A stretch of DNA of 32,871 nt from Isohypsibius dastychi (taxonomy: Eukaryota > Tardigrada > Eutardigrada > Parachela > Isohypsibiidae): the NCBI GenBank assembly GCA_034696485.1, contig JAQIWT010000129.1:1-32871 (forward strand), in the 5' to 3' direction. The notes beneath the pieces are model-generated. The model was not told where the DNA came from and made no database searches. It was given only the letters and a program-made list of their open reading frames with translations. Position numbers and translations under genes: made by a program. Position 1 is the first letter of the stretch. Each line of letters begins with the position of its first letter. This document shows, in pieces, positions 1 to 10,527 of the stretch.

Positions 1-40
1 GGCTACTGAAATTTTCTCCCATTCGATCTTCCGCATCTCA

Positions 41-265
41 GTACCACAGTTGCTGGCTGTCCCGTGTATGGAATTAAGAATGTCTTTTGTGAAGAAGGGT
101 AGGAGAGAGCAAGATCCACCGAGTGGGTTGCCTGTTGGATCTGACGGAGAGGATCAGAAATCATCACGAAAACGTGCCATTGAGTTTTTTGGCGCTGATT
201 ATATTTTTTTCACTGAAATTGTCTTATTTTTCTCTGACATGATAAACAAGCTGTTGTTGGTGTGA
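41..265 (+). CDS. Possible terminal exon of a gene lying to the left (weak)
   Basis: A plausible splice acceptor (CGCATCTCAG, ending at 40) is followed by an open frame to a stop at 263-265. The encoded tail is about 74 residues, basic in the middle (KKGRR, RKR) and hydrophobic at the end. No start codon or family can be assigned and no partner exon is visible. It could equally be noncoding DNA that happens to be open. I include it only because the acceptor and the open frame coincide. Confidence 0.18.
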   Translation, partial: VPQLLAVPCMELRMSFVKKGRREQDPPSGLPVGSDGEDQKSSRKRAIEFFGADYIFFTEIVLFFSDMINKLLLV

Positions 266-773
266 TTTGTTCAAGTCTGGATGCGGGAGTTTGTAATTCA
301 AAAGTTAATATATATTCATTTGAAAGTGACTACATATTCATTTTAAAAGTGGCTACCTATTCACTTTTATATGACTACCTATTCATCAAAATGTGAATAG
401 GTATTGTATTCTGCCATGCTCTAGTCTCTGCGTTCAGAAGGAGCAACGCTGACTTGGCTACTTGGTTATCATTCGCGGCATTTTAAGGTCACTGTGGGGG
501 CAACGACACAAAAGTTCCGCGATCAACATCGATCTGGTCCAGATTTAAGAGCTGGTAACAACACTCTCATAAAACCGTTTTCCCGCCCTGATCGTTTGAT
601 TCTCCAAAACCTGGAATCTCTTAACAACTGGAGAAAGCGGTGCCCACAGCCACACAGACGCAGTCGTAGAAATAAGTTGCCCAGCTGTCAAAGCTCCTCA
701 ATAATGGCTCATATCCTACTTTGATGGCAAGTGCATTAACATCATTCATTGTGTGACAAAACCATAAAAAACT
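266..773. other. Intergenic stretch without a recognised gene
   Basis: AT-rich at the left, with the short repeat array described separately (303-406). From 410 to 773 I see nothing coding that is convincing. A 76-codon open frame at 494-724 has no ATG start and no recognisable motif. Confidence 0.5.
303..406. repeat. Four-copy 22-23 bp tandem repeat with a terminal inverted copy
   Basis: Four diverged units begin at about 303, 326, 349 and 371. Each is built around a core like GACTACCTATTCA followed by an A/T-rich tail. Directly after the fourth unit, 392-406 reads TGTGAATAGGTATTG, the reverse complement of the same core. Direct repeats closed by an inverted copy could be a remnant of a small inverted-repeat element or a binding-site cluster. 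Confidence 0.7.
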
Positions 774-2762
774 TCAGCATGCAGCTATCAACAGACAGGA
801 GAACAGCAAAAAAAGCAAGTTATGATAAGTTGGTAAACAACCAGAATGTAGAAAGTTTATCGTCTGTTTGAGCGCTAACCTGAACGCCGCCGAATTATCG
901 ATATCGTGACCATTGATCTGAGTGTTTGGTTTAAGGGTCAGCGGATCATGAACATTCATTTTTTTGTCATCCCCGACAAGGTTCACAAAGAGTCCACTTT
1001 CTCCATCTCGCTCGCACTGCATTGTAACCGTATTCCTTTTCAGTCCGAATTCACATACACAGAGGGGGTTTTCCCCGCTGAGCATATTAACGCACACTTC
1101 CAACTGCTTGTGACAAGGATTTTTTTCCTCACATTCGTCTATATCCATACATATGCCCAAAGACGAGTCCCATCTTCTGCCATTTTTTTCATTACATCCG
1201 CAGGTTATGTTGATGCGGTTTTGAATAAGGCCAAAGAAATCACCGTTTTTTCCATCATCAAACGAACATCCCCCATTTTCTGCACCGTGATCACACGGAA
1301 AATGCGAGTTTCCTTTCTTGCAGTTATCGATATCTTGTGGATCTTCGAGAGGATTCTTAAACGCTCCACAACATGGATCGGGACAAAATGCCATCAGAGA
1401 ACACGAGAAATCAGAGAATGCGAAATCATCTTTCCATTTTTGTCCCACTTTTCCATAAATGGGTATTTTGCAGAATCCAACCTTGTTACATTGAAAACCG
1501 TCCATAGATGCAAGGGTGTATGCAAGCCCGTTCTTTCTGAAAACTCTCACTGGTAGGCGTGGAATATCTGCACCTGGGTAAAGGCATTCCAGTGCCTTGT
1601 ATTTCCCCGTTCCTCTGATGACCAGATCAAATTGTGATTGCTTAATGGAGATGAAACACAATTTCAGTAATTCGTGGGCACCTTATCTCAATGGGCAATG
1701 AACCAAAGCCACAAATACTTACACGTAGGCCCAATAATCTTCTGGAGTTCCAGGATAGCCCAGTTTTCCATATTGAGCTTTTTGGGCGAGCGTGTAATTG
1801 CAAAGATAGTAACTCGCGGTGGTGCGGAATTCAAAAAGATCACTGAGACTCAGGAACGGTTCCAGGTTCCTTGAAGAATGCCATGTCCATCCAAGATCAC
1901 CTGGTATCGATAGAACCGTCAAACTTATGTACATTAAGCAGTTCACACGTATATATTTAGGTTTTTCGTTGACGATTTGTTCTTTCTGGTCATGGCAAGA
2001 TTTGCTTGATCAGCAAAACATAAAATTACCTTCAGCAGCACAGAAGTCATTGTTTGCGTAATAAAGGGCCTTCAGCGCAAGATTGGCTGATTTCTTTTCG
2101 GATTTTGCGAGCTCGGTAAACTTTTTCAAGAACATGCTGCTTTCGGAATTGAGAAATTTGTTGAACTGCTCCATGTGCGCAAATGCGTATTCGTGAACCA
2201 GCTTCAGGCAATAAAGTAGCCCCTTCTCGCACTGCTCCTGTACTACTGGGTGGAAATCCTGAATAACTGGGACAGGAAAATGTCTATAATTCACCCGTTG
2301 AAGAAATCTGTCAGCTGGAAGTTCTGCAAACTTCGAAAATGCCCTGGGGTCGGTCTCGAGATATTTGTGCTCGAGCATCCAGGAAGAGACATGTCGCAAA
2401 ATACGTTTCCATTTCTCATGGTCTCGGTTTGATTGGTATTGCCCAACGAATGCTGCATCATCCAAAAAATAATTAATGTAGAATGGGAACTCTCTTTTTA
2501 AGAAGTATTCTCCAAGGTCCTTCTCCGCCTCGTTTCGTGGATTAAGCAATATCAGGGCCTCCTCGGTTTGGATTTGGGAGTCAGAATAATGGCTGTATAT
2601 GATTGTTGCTTTATCTTTTGTGTGCCAGATTTTCAGATCATGCTGTTGGCATCTCGTAAACGTCAAAGGTTCTTCCTCACTGCGCAGTTGGAACGAGTTC
2701 GATGAGGTGAACTTGTTTAGACATGCGATCAAGTAGAAAAGCCTGGAATCTAAGATGGTCAT
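774..2762 (-). CDS. EGF-domain secreted or membrane protein of unknown family
   Basis: Model: complement(join(774..1640,1725..1900,2030..2762)), 591 aa. Introns are 84 and 129 nt. All phases agree, joining what look like separate open frames. The N-terminus has a hydrophobic stretch (LFYLIACL) that may be a signal peptide. The first 265 residues are helix-rich and unrecognised. The C-terminal half is cysteine-rich: a CPDPCCG motif, a C-x-HGAENGGC stretch ending in CGC, then a calcium-binding-type EGF beginning DIDECEEKNPC and ending CVCEFG. The last 20 residues are strongly hydrophobic (LLFLLFSCLLIAAC), suggesting a GPI signal or a tail anchor. It is therefore probably displayed on the cell surface. 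The ATG at 2762 is the first in frame, but a further 5' exon is possible. The 1641-1724 intron uses a GTGTAA donor and is the least certain join. Function unknown. Confidence 0.6.
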
Positions 2763-3263
2763 GATGTAGTGAGTTCGGTGTTGCGTAGTTAACAGCGTCG
2801 GTGCGATGGAAATTGTCAACCGCACTTAAAGAGTGCATGGTGCTATTACTTGTATCAGATGGAAGAATATGAGCGAACACTGCTGACAATAGGGAATCAT
2901 TCCATACGACTGTATCTTTTCGAACAAAGCGGTCCTTTCTTTGACGAATATTTCAAAATTATCCCTGCTTGTAACTGACTGGTGAATTACCTCCCTGACA
3001 AGCATTCATGCAGTCTTTTCACAAAGATGCGGACTCAGTCAGTGCTGTGATTTAGCTTATGCTTCAAACACATCCACCGACTGAAAATATGCAATCGAAT
3101 CTGGAGAGATCCTCTTTAACAACGACAGAATGACATATGTTTGACACTATTTTTGCCATCCATTTGGTCACATTCATTTACGCTTCTGAAATGTCATTCC
3201 TTGAACAACGGTGATAAATTTGTGGATCCATCGGCGAACCCCTCAAATATAGTACAAGCAACA
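2763..3263. promoter_or_regulatory. Divergent intergenic region between two orphan genes
   Basis: This 501-bp stretch separates the start of the EGF gene (-) from the start of the large orphan (+), so it should hold both promoters. Open frames inside it lack good starts or are shadows. No TATA box or known motif is convincing. Short 5' exons of either gene could be hidden here. Confidence 0.4.
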
Positions 3264-6200
3264 ATGAATGATTCACTGGAATATATATCTTGGGCGCTGC
3301 CGAATACACTCATTCCATTGATCAACAGCAAACTGAATTCCGCTTTTGTTCCAGTCCTTGACTTCACAGTGCCGGAAACAAATTCAGTAAAACAAAGTGT
3401 ACCATCTGGTGGAGATGTTAACTTGGAGGGAATAAAGAAGAGAAGTTGTGAGAAAAAAAGTTTCGATCTCCAAAATATCGCTCAACCAAGCGCAGCTGCA
3501 AAGAACGAGAAACTCAAAGACGGCATCGAAGAGACTGCCGTTCTGAATTTGACAATAAAAGAGTTATGGCAGCAATATGAGCAAATTTTTCGTTTACTCC
3601 GAAGCCATGCAAGCGCCAGAGATTGTGGTGAGAGATTCTTCGACTGGCTAGACGAAGCAGTACAGAAGAACAAGTTTGAAACAAGAATGTATCTAACATT
3701 GCGAACTCAAATTGAAAACAAAATTCGAGAGAAACTTGAATGGGCAAACCGAAAATACATGGTTCCCAGGTATAGAGTGGCGATAAATAATCCACTCGTT
3801 ATGATTTCAAGTGAAGAACTGTCCTCGAATATTCCACAACAACCGGCCATCGTTGATAAAATCATGATCGCGTCCAACGCTTCCACGCGAGTGCCGGGCT
3901 ACGACTTCGTCACGATATTTGAAAATGCCACTAAATACAGTGAATCGCTCACGAAAAATCGGTCAAGAGCAAAGATCGCAGAAGAAGAGATGTTGAGCGA
4001 TGATAACAGTCAGAGCAGGATGGTTAAAGGTCATCATAAATCTTGCAAACGGCAGGCCGATTTCACACCATCATCAAAAGCTAAAAAAAAATCGAAAATG
4101 ACAAGAGACCGTGGGTCATCCTCGGGTGATTCTCTCTCATCGACTCAAAGAGGAACAAAATTCAGCAGGGACATACAAACTAGTGAGTTGCTCGTGTGAA
4201 ACGTGAAAACTTTTGCTGACTTCAAATGTTTCAATCATACTTAGTTTCTTCTTCCACCTCTTCTTCTACATCTACGGGACTCCAACGCAATGGGAATAAA
4301 AACAGAGCTGTGTCATCACGGAAGGGGTTCAAAAAACGAACGAAACGCAAGAAGAATCGTAAATCTGGATTGGACGATACTGAGAGTGGCGACTCGATGA
4401 GCGAGAGCGATGACGAGGAAAAACTTGACGAGGATGATGAAGATCCACCTGTTGTGATTAAAAAAAACTGGGATGAACATTATACTAAGAAGGAACTAAT
4501 CAGACTTAGACAATACGCGCTTCAAAATTATAACTTTCAACTAAAGATCAGAGAGAAGGCAGATATCACGGTACAGGACACGATCTTTGATAATGGACCG
4601 AACCTGTCAGCACCTGTCATAATGCAATTAATAGCAGAATACTTGCGGAGAAAACGATGGAGATTAGTTGACCTTTTCTGCTGCGCCGACAAAGACAAAA
4701 CTTGGAGGCTCAACCACTCGAAAATCACAAGCATGTGCAGAACGGTACGAGGTACGCGTGATTTTGTTCACCCTTGATAGAGACGAGCTGTTGAAACTAT
4801 AATCCACTTCCAGTTCGGTTTTCACGGGGCTACTGGCGTTGCAGTCACCGACTTCATAGTTGCATTTGTCGAAGAAACCGAAGCGACACTTCGATACAGA
4901 GACATTCGTAGAGGAATGCTGGAATGGTCGCGGGAACGCCGGATTCGGTGGCGATATTGCCGGGATCTAGAAGGTGAATAAATTCGCTTATTCGACTTGA
5001 TTTGCCTCTAGATTGAAGATGAGCGTATTTTCTGTTTGAGCAAACCCTTTTTAACATTTAACACCATGTACATATTATACATATTAACCCTTTTTGAACT
5101 GATTCTGAATGAAAAAAAACTATAGTGAAAAGTTTAGAGTTGCCCGAGCGAAGCGATATGCAGAACGAAGAAGAAAAGCTCTTGGTCGATGGAAGGCTCA
5201 CTCTCGACCAAGTCGACGAAGAGGAACATGAGAAAAATCTAATTCGCCTTCATCTTGCAATGGAAAACAGACAACCAATAATGCCCCCGGACGAAATTGC
5301 GACTGAGGTTTGTGACGAGATAGGAGCTGCTTGCAAGTGGCATCCAGTTTTTCCGCAAAGTATGATTTTGGGCTGGAGAATTCAACAACGGCTTCGATTT
5401 CTAGCAAAGACAGGGAGGTGGCTGGTAAGAACTTTCAGTAACGAAATTTTCCTCTGCGGTGAGCTTGGCCAGTTAGTAATATGATAACGCCGCAGGGTTT
5501 GCAAAATATCTTATCTCTCTTCGGAGAGCAGCGAAAGCTAACAGAATCAGCAACTAAGTTGATCACCCGAACTGCAAGCAAAGAAGCACACCTGAGAGAA
5601 TACGCAAGATCGGCATCACCAAATTTAGCCCCGCAAGTGCAATCTGCTGTCTTCCCTGGATTGAGCAGTTCTATGCTCCTCCCTGATCCCGTTTCGTCCA
5701 AAAGGACACTGGAAGAGTTAGCCAAAGGAGCGCCGCCACTCGAGATACTGACACACCCGGATATGTTCAATCGATACTCTTTGAATAAAGTCATCAAGCA
5801 AATGCCGGAGAAAAACCAAGAGTACATGGAGTCCAATTCAGATGAGCACATGAACGAGCTGCGACAACTCAGGACATGGGGGAAATTGATCACAAGTCAC
5901 TCGCAGTCAAACGAGGATGATTACCTCACTCAACTCACTAAGAAACAGAGCGTTCAGCTAATGGAAAATTTGGATGACCGATCCGATCTTGAAAAACTAT
6001 TGAGGAAACAATTTCGCCAGCTATACAACCTGAATAAAGTAGATCCACTGCCGAATGATGTCCTCGAAACTCTTCAGATAAGGGCGGCTAGGCTGCTTGA
6101 AAGGTTTGCCAAAACAAAAGAAGAAAGACGAGCAGCAGCTTTGGATTTTGACCGACGTAACGACAGCATTCGAGACTTGGTTGCTGAATTTGCAGAGATC

Positions 6201-7470
6201 ATAAAACAAGTTCAGTCGGAGGTGCGTTCACTTTATTCGAGAAAAGCGCCTGCTTCGAAGAGGTCCCCACAAGCTGAAACAGAGAATCTACTGGAACAAT
6301 TTTTTCCTTGTGCAACTCAACAAGAGCTCATGTGCAAGGAGTTGATGAAGAACAAATTGCTGAACGAAATGCATGGGCTGCGTTTCGGAACAGTTTCGCC
6401 GATTGATTCCAGAACAAAAGCCGTTCTCATTCATACCAAACGGATGAAGAGCGTTCTGGACCTTGATGATGAGGACCAGCGACATTGCTTCAAGAAAACT
6501 TCATCCGAAGCACTCGGTAAACCAACCAGGAGGAAGCGTTTCACAGAGAAGTTAAACGCGCTACATTTCCATCACACGATTTCCCCCGAAAAAGATGAGA
6601 CAGGAAAAGTTAAGCAGCCTGAATATCAATATCAGGCCTTCCTTTCGAAGCGCAAGAAAGTATCCAAACTCAGGACAGTCAGCATGGAGTGCTTCTCACA
6701 TGAAAACTTCAATGACCAGTTAACAGAAGCTGAAATTGGAGTTCCTCCCACGCAGTGTTTTGACAGGGACATCGAGATCGCTATTTCGAAAACCCCTTCA
6801 ACATATCTGCGTGACAGCTCTGAAGAAAATTTGCATCTGACGATGGAACAGCTCCTGTTTGGCCGAAATCCTTTGACCGAGAAGATGATGATACAGTTGA
6901 ACTATTTGCTAGATGCCTTTCTGCAGGAAGAGCGTCATCATCTCGTACGTGGATTGACAAAAGAAATCAACTTTCAAGTCAGAAAGATGCCAATAAGTCG
7001 ATACCAATCGGTTGAATTTCTCGAGAGACGTGTCATCAAGCAGCAGTGGCTTCTCAGTGCAAAAAACGTAATATTGGATTGCCTATCCTCGAATTACAGT
7101 AGCAGATAGTTAATCGACCGAGCTATGTTTACAGGACTACACGACATCCATACGGCAGCAAATGTTGACCGATTACCGACAGCTACGCAAGAATTTCAGC
7201 CAGTCTAGTGCGTCAGATTCGTTCTGTGATGATACTTTGCGGAATGCCCTTCTCAGAGCCGAGGACAAAAACTATCAGATAACTTCTCTCTGTGACGCGC
7301 TAGAAAAGTTTGATTTGGGTTCAGGCCAATATTTTCCGACTGGAAAAGTGTCGAACCGAATGCATAAGAAGTGGTTCAAGCGATTCCGCTCGCTGCCACA
7401 GTTTCTGGCTCTGTCGAATGAACCGCAGCTGATGAAATCCATTCGTACCCAACAAGATTACAGTATTTGA
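3264..7470 (+). CDS. Large orphan protein (1261 aa) with a weak EF-hand-like segment
   Basis: Model: join(3264..4182,4245..4744,4814..4973,5126..5424,5496..7067,7135..7470). Phases agree at every junction and the total is exactly 1262 codons. Introns are 62, 69, 152, 71 and 67 nt. Residues about 250-380 are low-complexity, first Lys/Arg/Ser-rich and then acidic (EEKLDEDDEDPP), the kind of region that may carry nuclear signals. After this comes a conserved-looking block (NWDEHYTKKELIRLRQYAL, then a DLFCCADKDKTWRLNHSKI segment) that resembles a degenerate EF-hand pair. The C-terminal 600 residues are predominantly charged helix. The fourth exon could start at 5126 or 5138, both in phase. I recognise no family. 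An EFCAB-type calcium-binding or coiled-coil ciliary protein is only a guess. Confidence 0.68.
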
Positions 7471-8257
7471 TTTGCGGTTTTACGATAAATTTAAAAAAAA
7501 ATTCAATTTGCTGCGTTTTCACCAACGGATTTTGTATAGGGCGTATCTGTGGCACTGCACAAACGATACCTTATCGGTCACCTGGATCAGACCCGCGCAA
7601 CATCTTGCAGGTCAACGAACCGAATTAATCGTATGGATCCGATTGCTTTGCTTCTCTTATCGTTTCTGTTCATCAGTCGGACAATTCAGATCGAATATGA
7701 ATTCCCCCTGCATTAACACTCAGCCAGTGAGCACAGAAACAAAAACGGAATGAGTCGTTGTGTTACTGATTGACATAGTTGCACGTCGTGAGAACGATCG
7801 AACGTCAAAGTTTCCATGCGAGTTTTTTAAGATGGAAAATAGGTACTTATTGAATCGAGGTAAAAACAGAGGTGAAAACAGGGAAGCACACTGGCATTCA
7901 TAGCGCAACGGTGCAACAATCCGGCCAAAAACTTGACGTTCTCTTTACTCGCGCGAGCTTAAGTGGGATGGAAAATTAAGTCGTGTTTGATAGGTAGATC
8001 TTGAAACGACCCATCCAATCGGTGTTATGAGTTAATTAGTTAGTGAATCCGAAAACCGGTCAGTGGCACACTTTAAAAAGGCCAGTCACATGGGCCGTAC
8101 AGGGTCAGTTCACTGATACGGATTGGTTGCGAACTGTTTGGTTTGGCAATTGTTGTTTTGAAACGTTCTGGACTTTGGTAAGGTATGTTCTCGTGGTAGT
8201 TCCTCTCTTGATAATAACATTTTGTTCCTATGAAAAAAGTGTCATGATGATGCTTTT
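7471..8257. other. Convergent intergenic region, no gene seen
   Basis: Lies between the 3' ends of the large orphan (+) and the BTB-BACK gene (-), so it should contain both 3' UTRs. Short open frames at 7472-7753 and 8043-8291 carry no recognisable motif and no acceptable splice context. I find no clear AATAAA on either strand. Confidence 0.5.
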
Positions 8258-10249
8258 TCATAATGAATTCTCAACTGACATGTGTGCTTGAGCCAAAATT
8301 TCGATTCCCGGAGAAGCACTGAATAATGGATCATACTGCATACATCTGACAAGTTCTTCATCCGTCATATGGATCAGTCTCACGCAAGACATCAACTGCT
8401 CCAGATGGGATATTCTTTCTGCTCTACGGAAATTCATCCAGGCTAGAGCTGCTTCCAGCACCTCGAACTCAGACTGGAATTTCACACATAACCTTTGTTC
8501 ACCATTGTAATTCATGATTTCGTTGAACGTACAACAAACCTTGGGTACGAGATAATCAGATCCAAGGAGGCGGAGTATCGTGACCAAATTAGCTTCCAAG
8601 AATGCTCGAAGTGAACAAAACGTCTTGAAGTGTTTGCTGAAAGTTGAACAGGCAGCCCTCTCGAGAGCCTCCAGATCTAACTGAGCTGCCACTTGAAAAG
8701 TTTGGATGATGTTCTGATCCTGAAGAAGCCGTTCCAGTATCTTCGAACATCTTGCTGTAACTGCGTATATCTGAAGTTCTTGCGCTGCTCGCTGAATTGA
8801 CATCAGATTTTCCAACACTATCTACCACAAGGCAATGTCATAACTGCAAGAGAAACTTCGGCGTATTTCTGACCTCAACCTTCGCGGAGTACATGAATGC
8901 TACAACCGCTTCGAGTGCCGCAAGAACGATGTCCTCATTCAGATATATTGTCACCGGAGGCGTATTCGTACTGTGAAACTCTCGCGTCTCTTTTTCACAT
9001 AAGCCAGAATGGCCCACTACAACGGCCGAATGAACCGCGATCTGCGCATCTCCAAGAACAAAAATTATGTCACACAGTGTCCCAGATCGCCACAAACCAA
9101 CGTAGGTGCGATGAAGTCTGTATTACTGAAACGACATTGCCTTCAACGAATTATGCCAATCCAGAATTGTGAATACACACTTGACGAGATACTGGTTCCA
9201 TTCTTGGGTAATGTACCCATCGAATGCTCCTTGACGTGAGTATCTAGATCTCATCGAGTCAGATTCGTGGAGCGTCGCCTCCTTCCAGCCATTATAATGC
9301 TTTTCAGAACTATGGCTTTCTTCTTGAAAGCTGTCACTTCCTGATCCAACAGACTGCTGAAAATCTGTAAAACGACAAATGGTGAAAACCATCTGGGAAA
9401 AACATCCCTCGAAAACGCTCTGAGGAGCGTATCCGAACATTTTCAATGCTCACCTTCGGCGGGAATAACGAGGTCAACAGAAGAATCTGAAAAAGGTTTT
9501 GAAAAAGGTTTTTTCCGTGAAGAGAACGACATGGGAAAGCACCAAAAGGGATGGGAAGTTCACCAAATAATTTTTAGAAATAAAATTGAATGGAAGTTAT
9601 TTTCATGACGTCAATTTTGGTGGTGACTTCACCTCCGGTCGTGCGTCACTTCCGATAACGTCCATTTTGGCTATGACGTCATTTTTAAAATTTTCCGTCT
9701 GTTGACCTGCTCTCTCAAAACCTGTGTCCGTTAACCCGTGATCCGTGAGAGAAATGCATGGGAAAGCGTGAAAGTTTTATAGGCCCCCTGGAGGGGGGGG
9801 GACAAATAGGTTTTGTTGATAGATTAAATATTGATCAAATCTTTCCCACACAACCTTTCCTGCCCAAGTTGGGCATGTTACATAGCATATTTCACAATGC
9901 ATACTACACAGGAATTCCGTGAGAGCTGAGACTGTAGTTAGAAAACCAACGAATGAGCTTGGAAGATAAATTTGTCCTACTCACCGCTACAATCGGAACT
10001 GATTCCATCGGTCGATTGACATGACTTCAGGTCGGAAACGTTGTTCATGCCATAACGACTGGACCAAGTCTTTCGATCTGATGTGGTCAAATAATCTGTG
10101 GGCTTCCTGTGCTTCAACCTGACTTTTTCAACCAAGCTTTTGTAACTCAAAGTCTGTCTGGCAGACTGAAATCGTGTAACAGAATCAGGTGACTCTGAAA
10201 TCAGCGCCAAATCCGTGGAAGACGGCTCGGAATCAGAAAAAGAGCTCAT
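8258..10249 (-). CDS. BTB-BACK domain protein lacking Kelch repeats
   Basis: Model: complement(join(8258..8473,8540..8821,8874..9117,9181..9364,9985..10249)), 396 aa, phases consistent throughout. Residues 1-130 are a Ser-rich, probably disordered leader. The BTB/POZ fold begins at LWRSGTLCDIIFVLGD and ends near YSAKVEIVLENL. BACK follows, ending with the EFEVLEAALAWM and VRLIHMTDEEL signatures. Known BTB-BACK proteins are mostly Cullin-3 substrate adaptors whose Kelch repeats bind the target; here the stop comes straight after BACK and no Kelch exon is found downstream. The 66-nt intron 8474-8539 has no stop and is a multiple of three; removing it restores the expected BACK spacing (LVPK joined to SEFEV), so I treat it as spliced. 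The 620-nt first intron carries a CRE-like repeat. Confidence 0.78.
9365..9984 (-). other. Long first intron of the BTB-BACK gene
   Basis: This 620-nt intron is about ten times the usual size here. It contains two TGACGTCA palindromes (9606-9613 and 9674-9681) inside a roughly 50-bp-period direct repeat, and a nine-G run at 9793-9801. An open frame at 9381-9446 reads through the acceptor but shows no domain. Confidence 0.55.
9606..9681. repeat. 50-bp direct repeat with two CRE-type palindromes
   Basis: Positions 9607-9627 and 9657-9677 are similar (ACGTC-ATTTTGG-TGAC core), one period of 50 bp apart. The block is bounded by perfect TGACGTCA octamers at both ends. These octamers match the consensus cAMP-response element. 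Whether they are functional sites or the ends of a decayed repeat cannot be told from the sequence alone. Confidence 0.55.
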
Positions 10250-10527
10250 GCCACATATTTCGTTTTATTTGAACGAGAACCAGTCCTTGTTGAGATTCCA
10301 CGTTTCCATGTTTTGAAAGAATTGCAAAGTATCGTTGCTAAGCTGCTTGAGTGATGTGTATTATAACCATCAACAATGCTGCTAAACTGAGCATATAATA
10401 GTGAGTTATTTCTATATGGAAGCACAATTCTGCGGTACTCTATGAAGAGAAACTGTACTGTACTACCGACACACTGACATATATCAACTTCTGCGCTTTT
10501 TGATCACTAATTCGCAACTTTGAATCA
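10250..10527. promoter_or_regulatory. Shared 278-bp upstream region of two divergent BTB genes
   Basis: The BTB-BACK gene starts leftward at 10249 and the BTB-HMG gene rightward at 10528. The space is AT-rich and contains no credible open frame, so it is probably a bidirectional promoter. No specific element is assigned. Confidence 0.5.

Noticed and set aside
906-1556. 216-codon plus-strand frame opposite the EGF exon
   Set aside because: The minus strand encodes an unmistakable EGF module here; the plus frame is a shadow with no domain.
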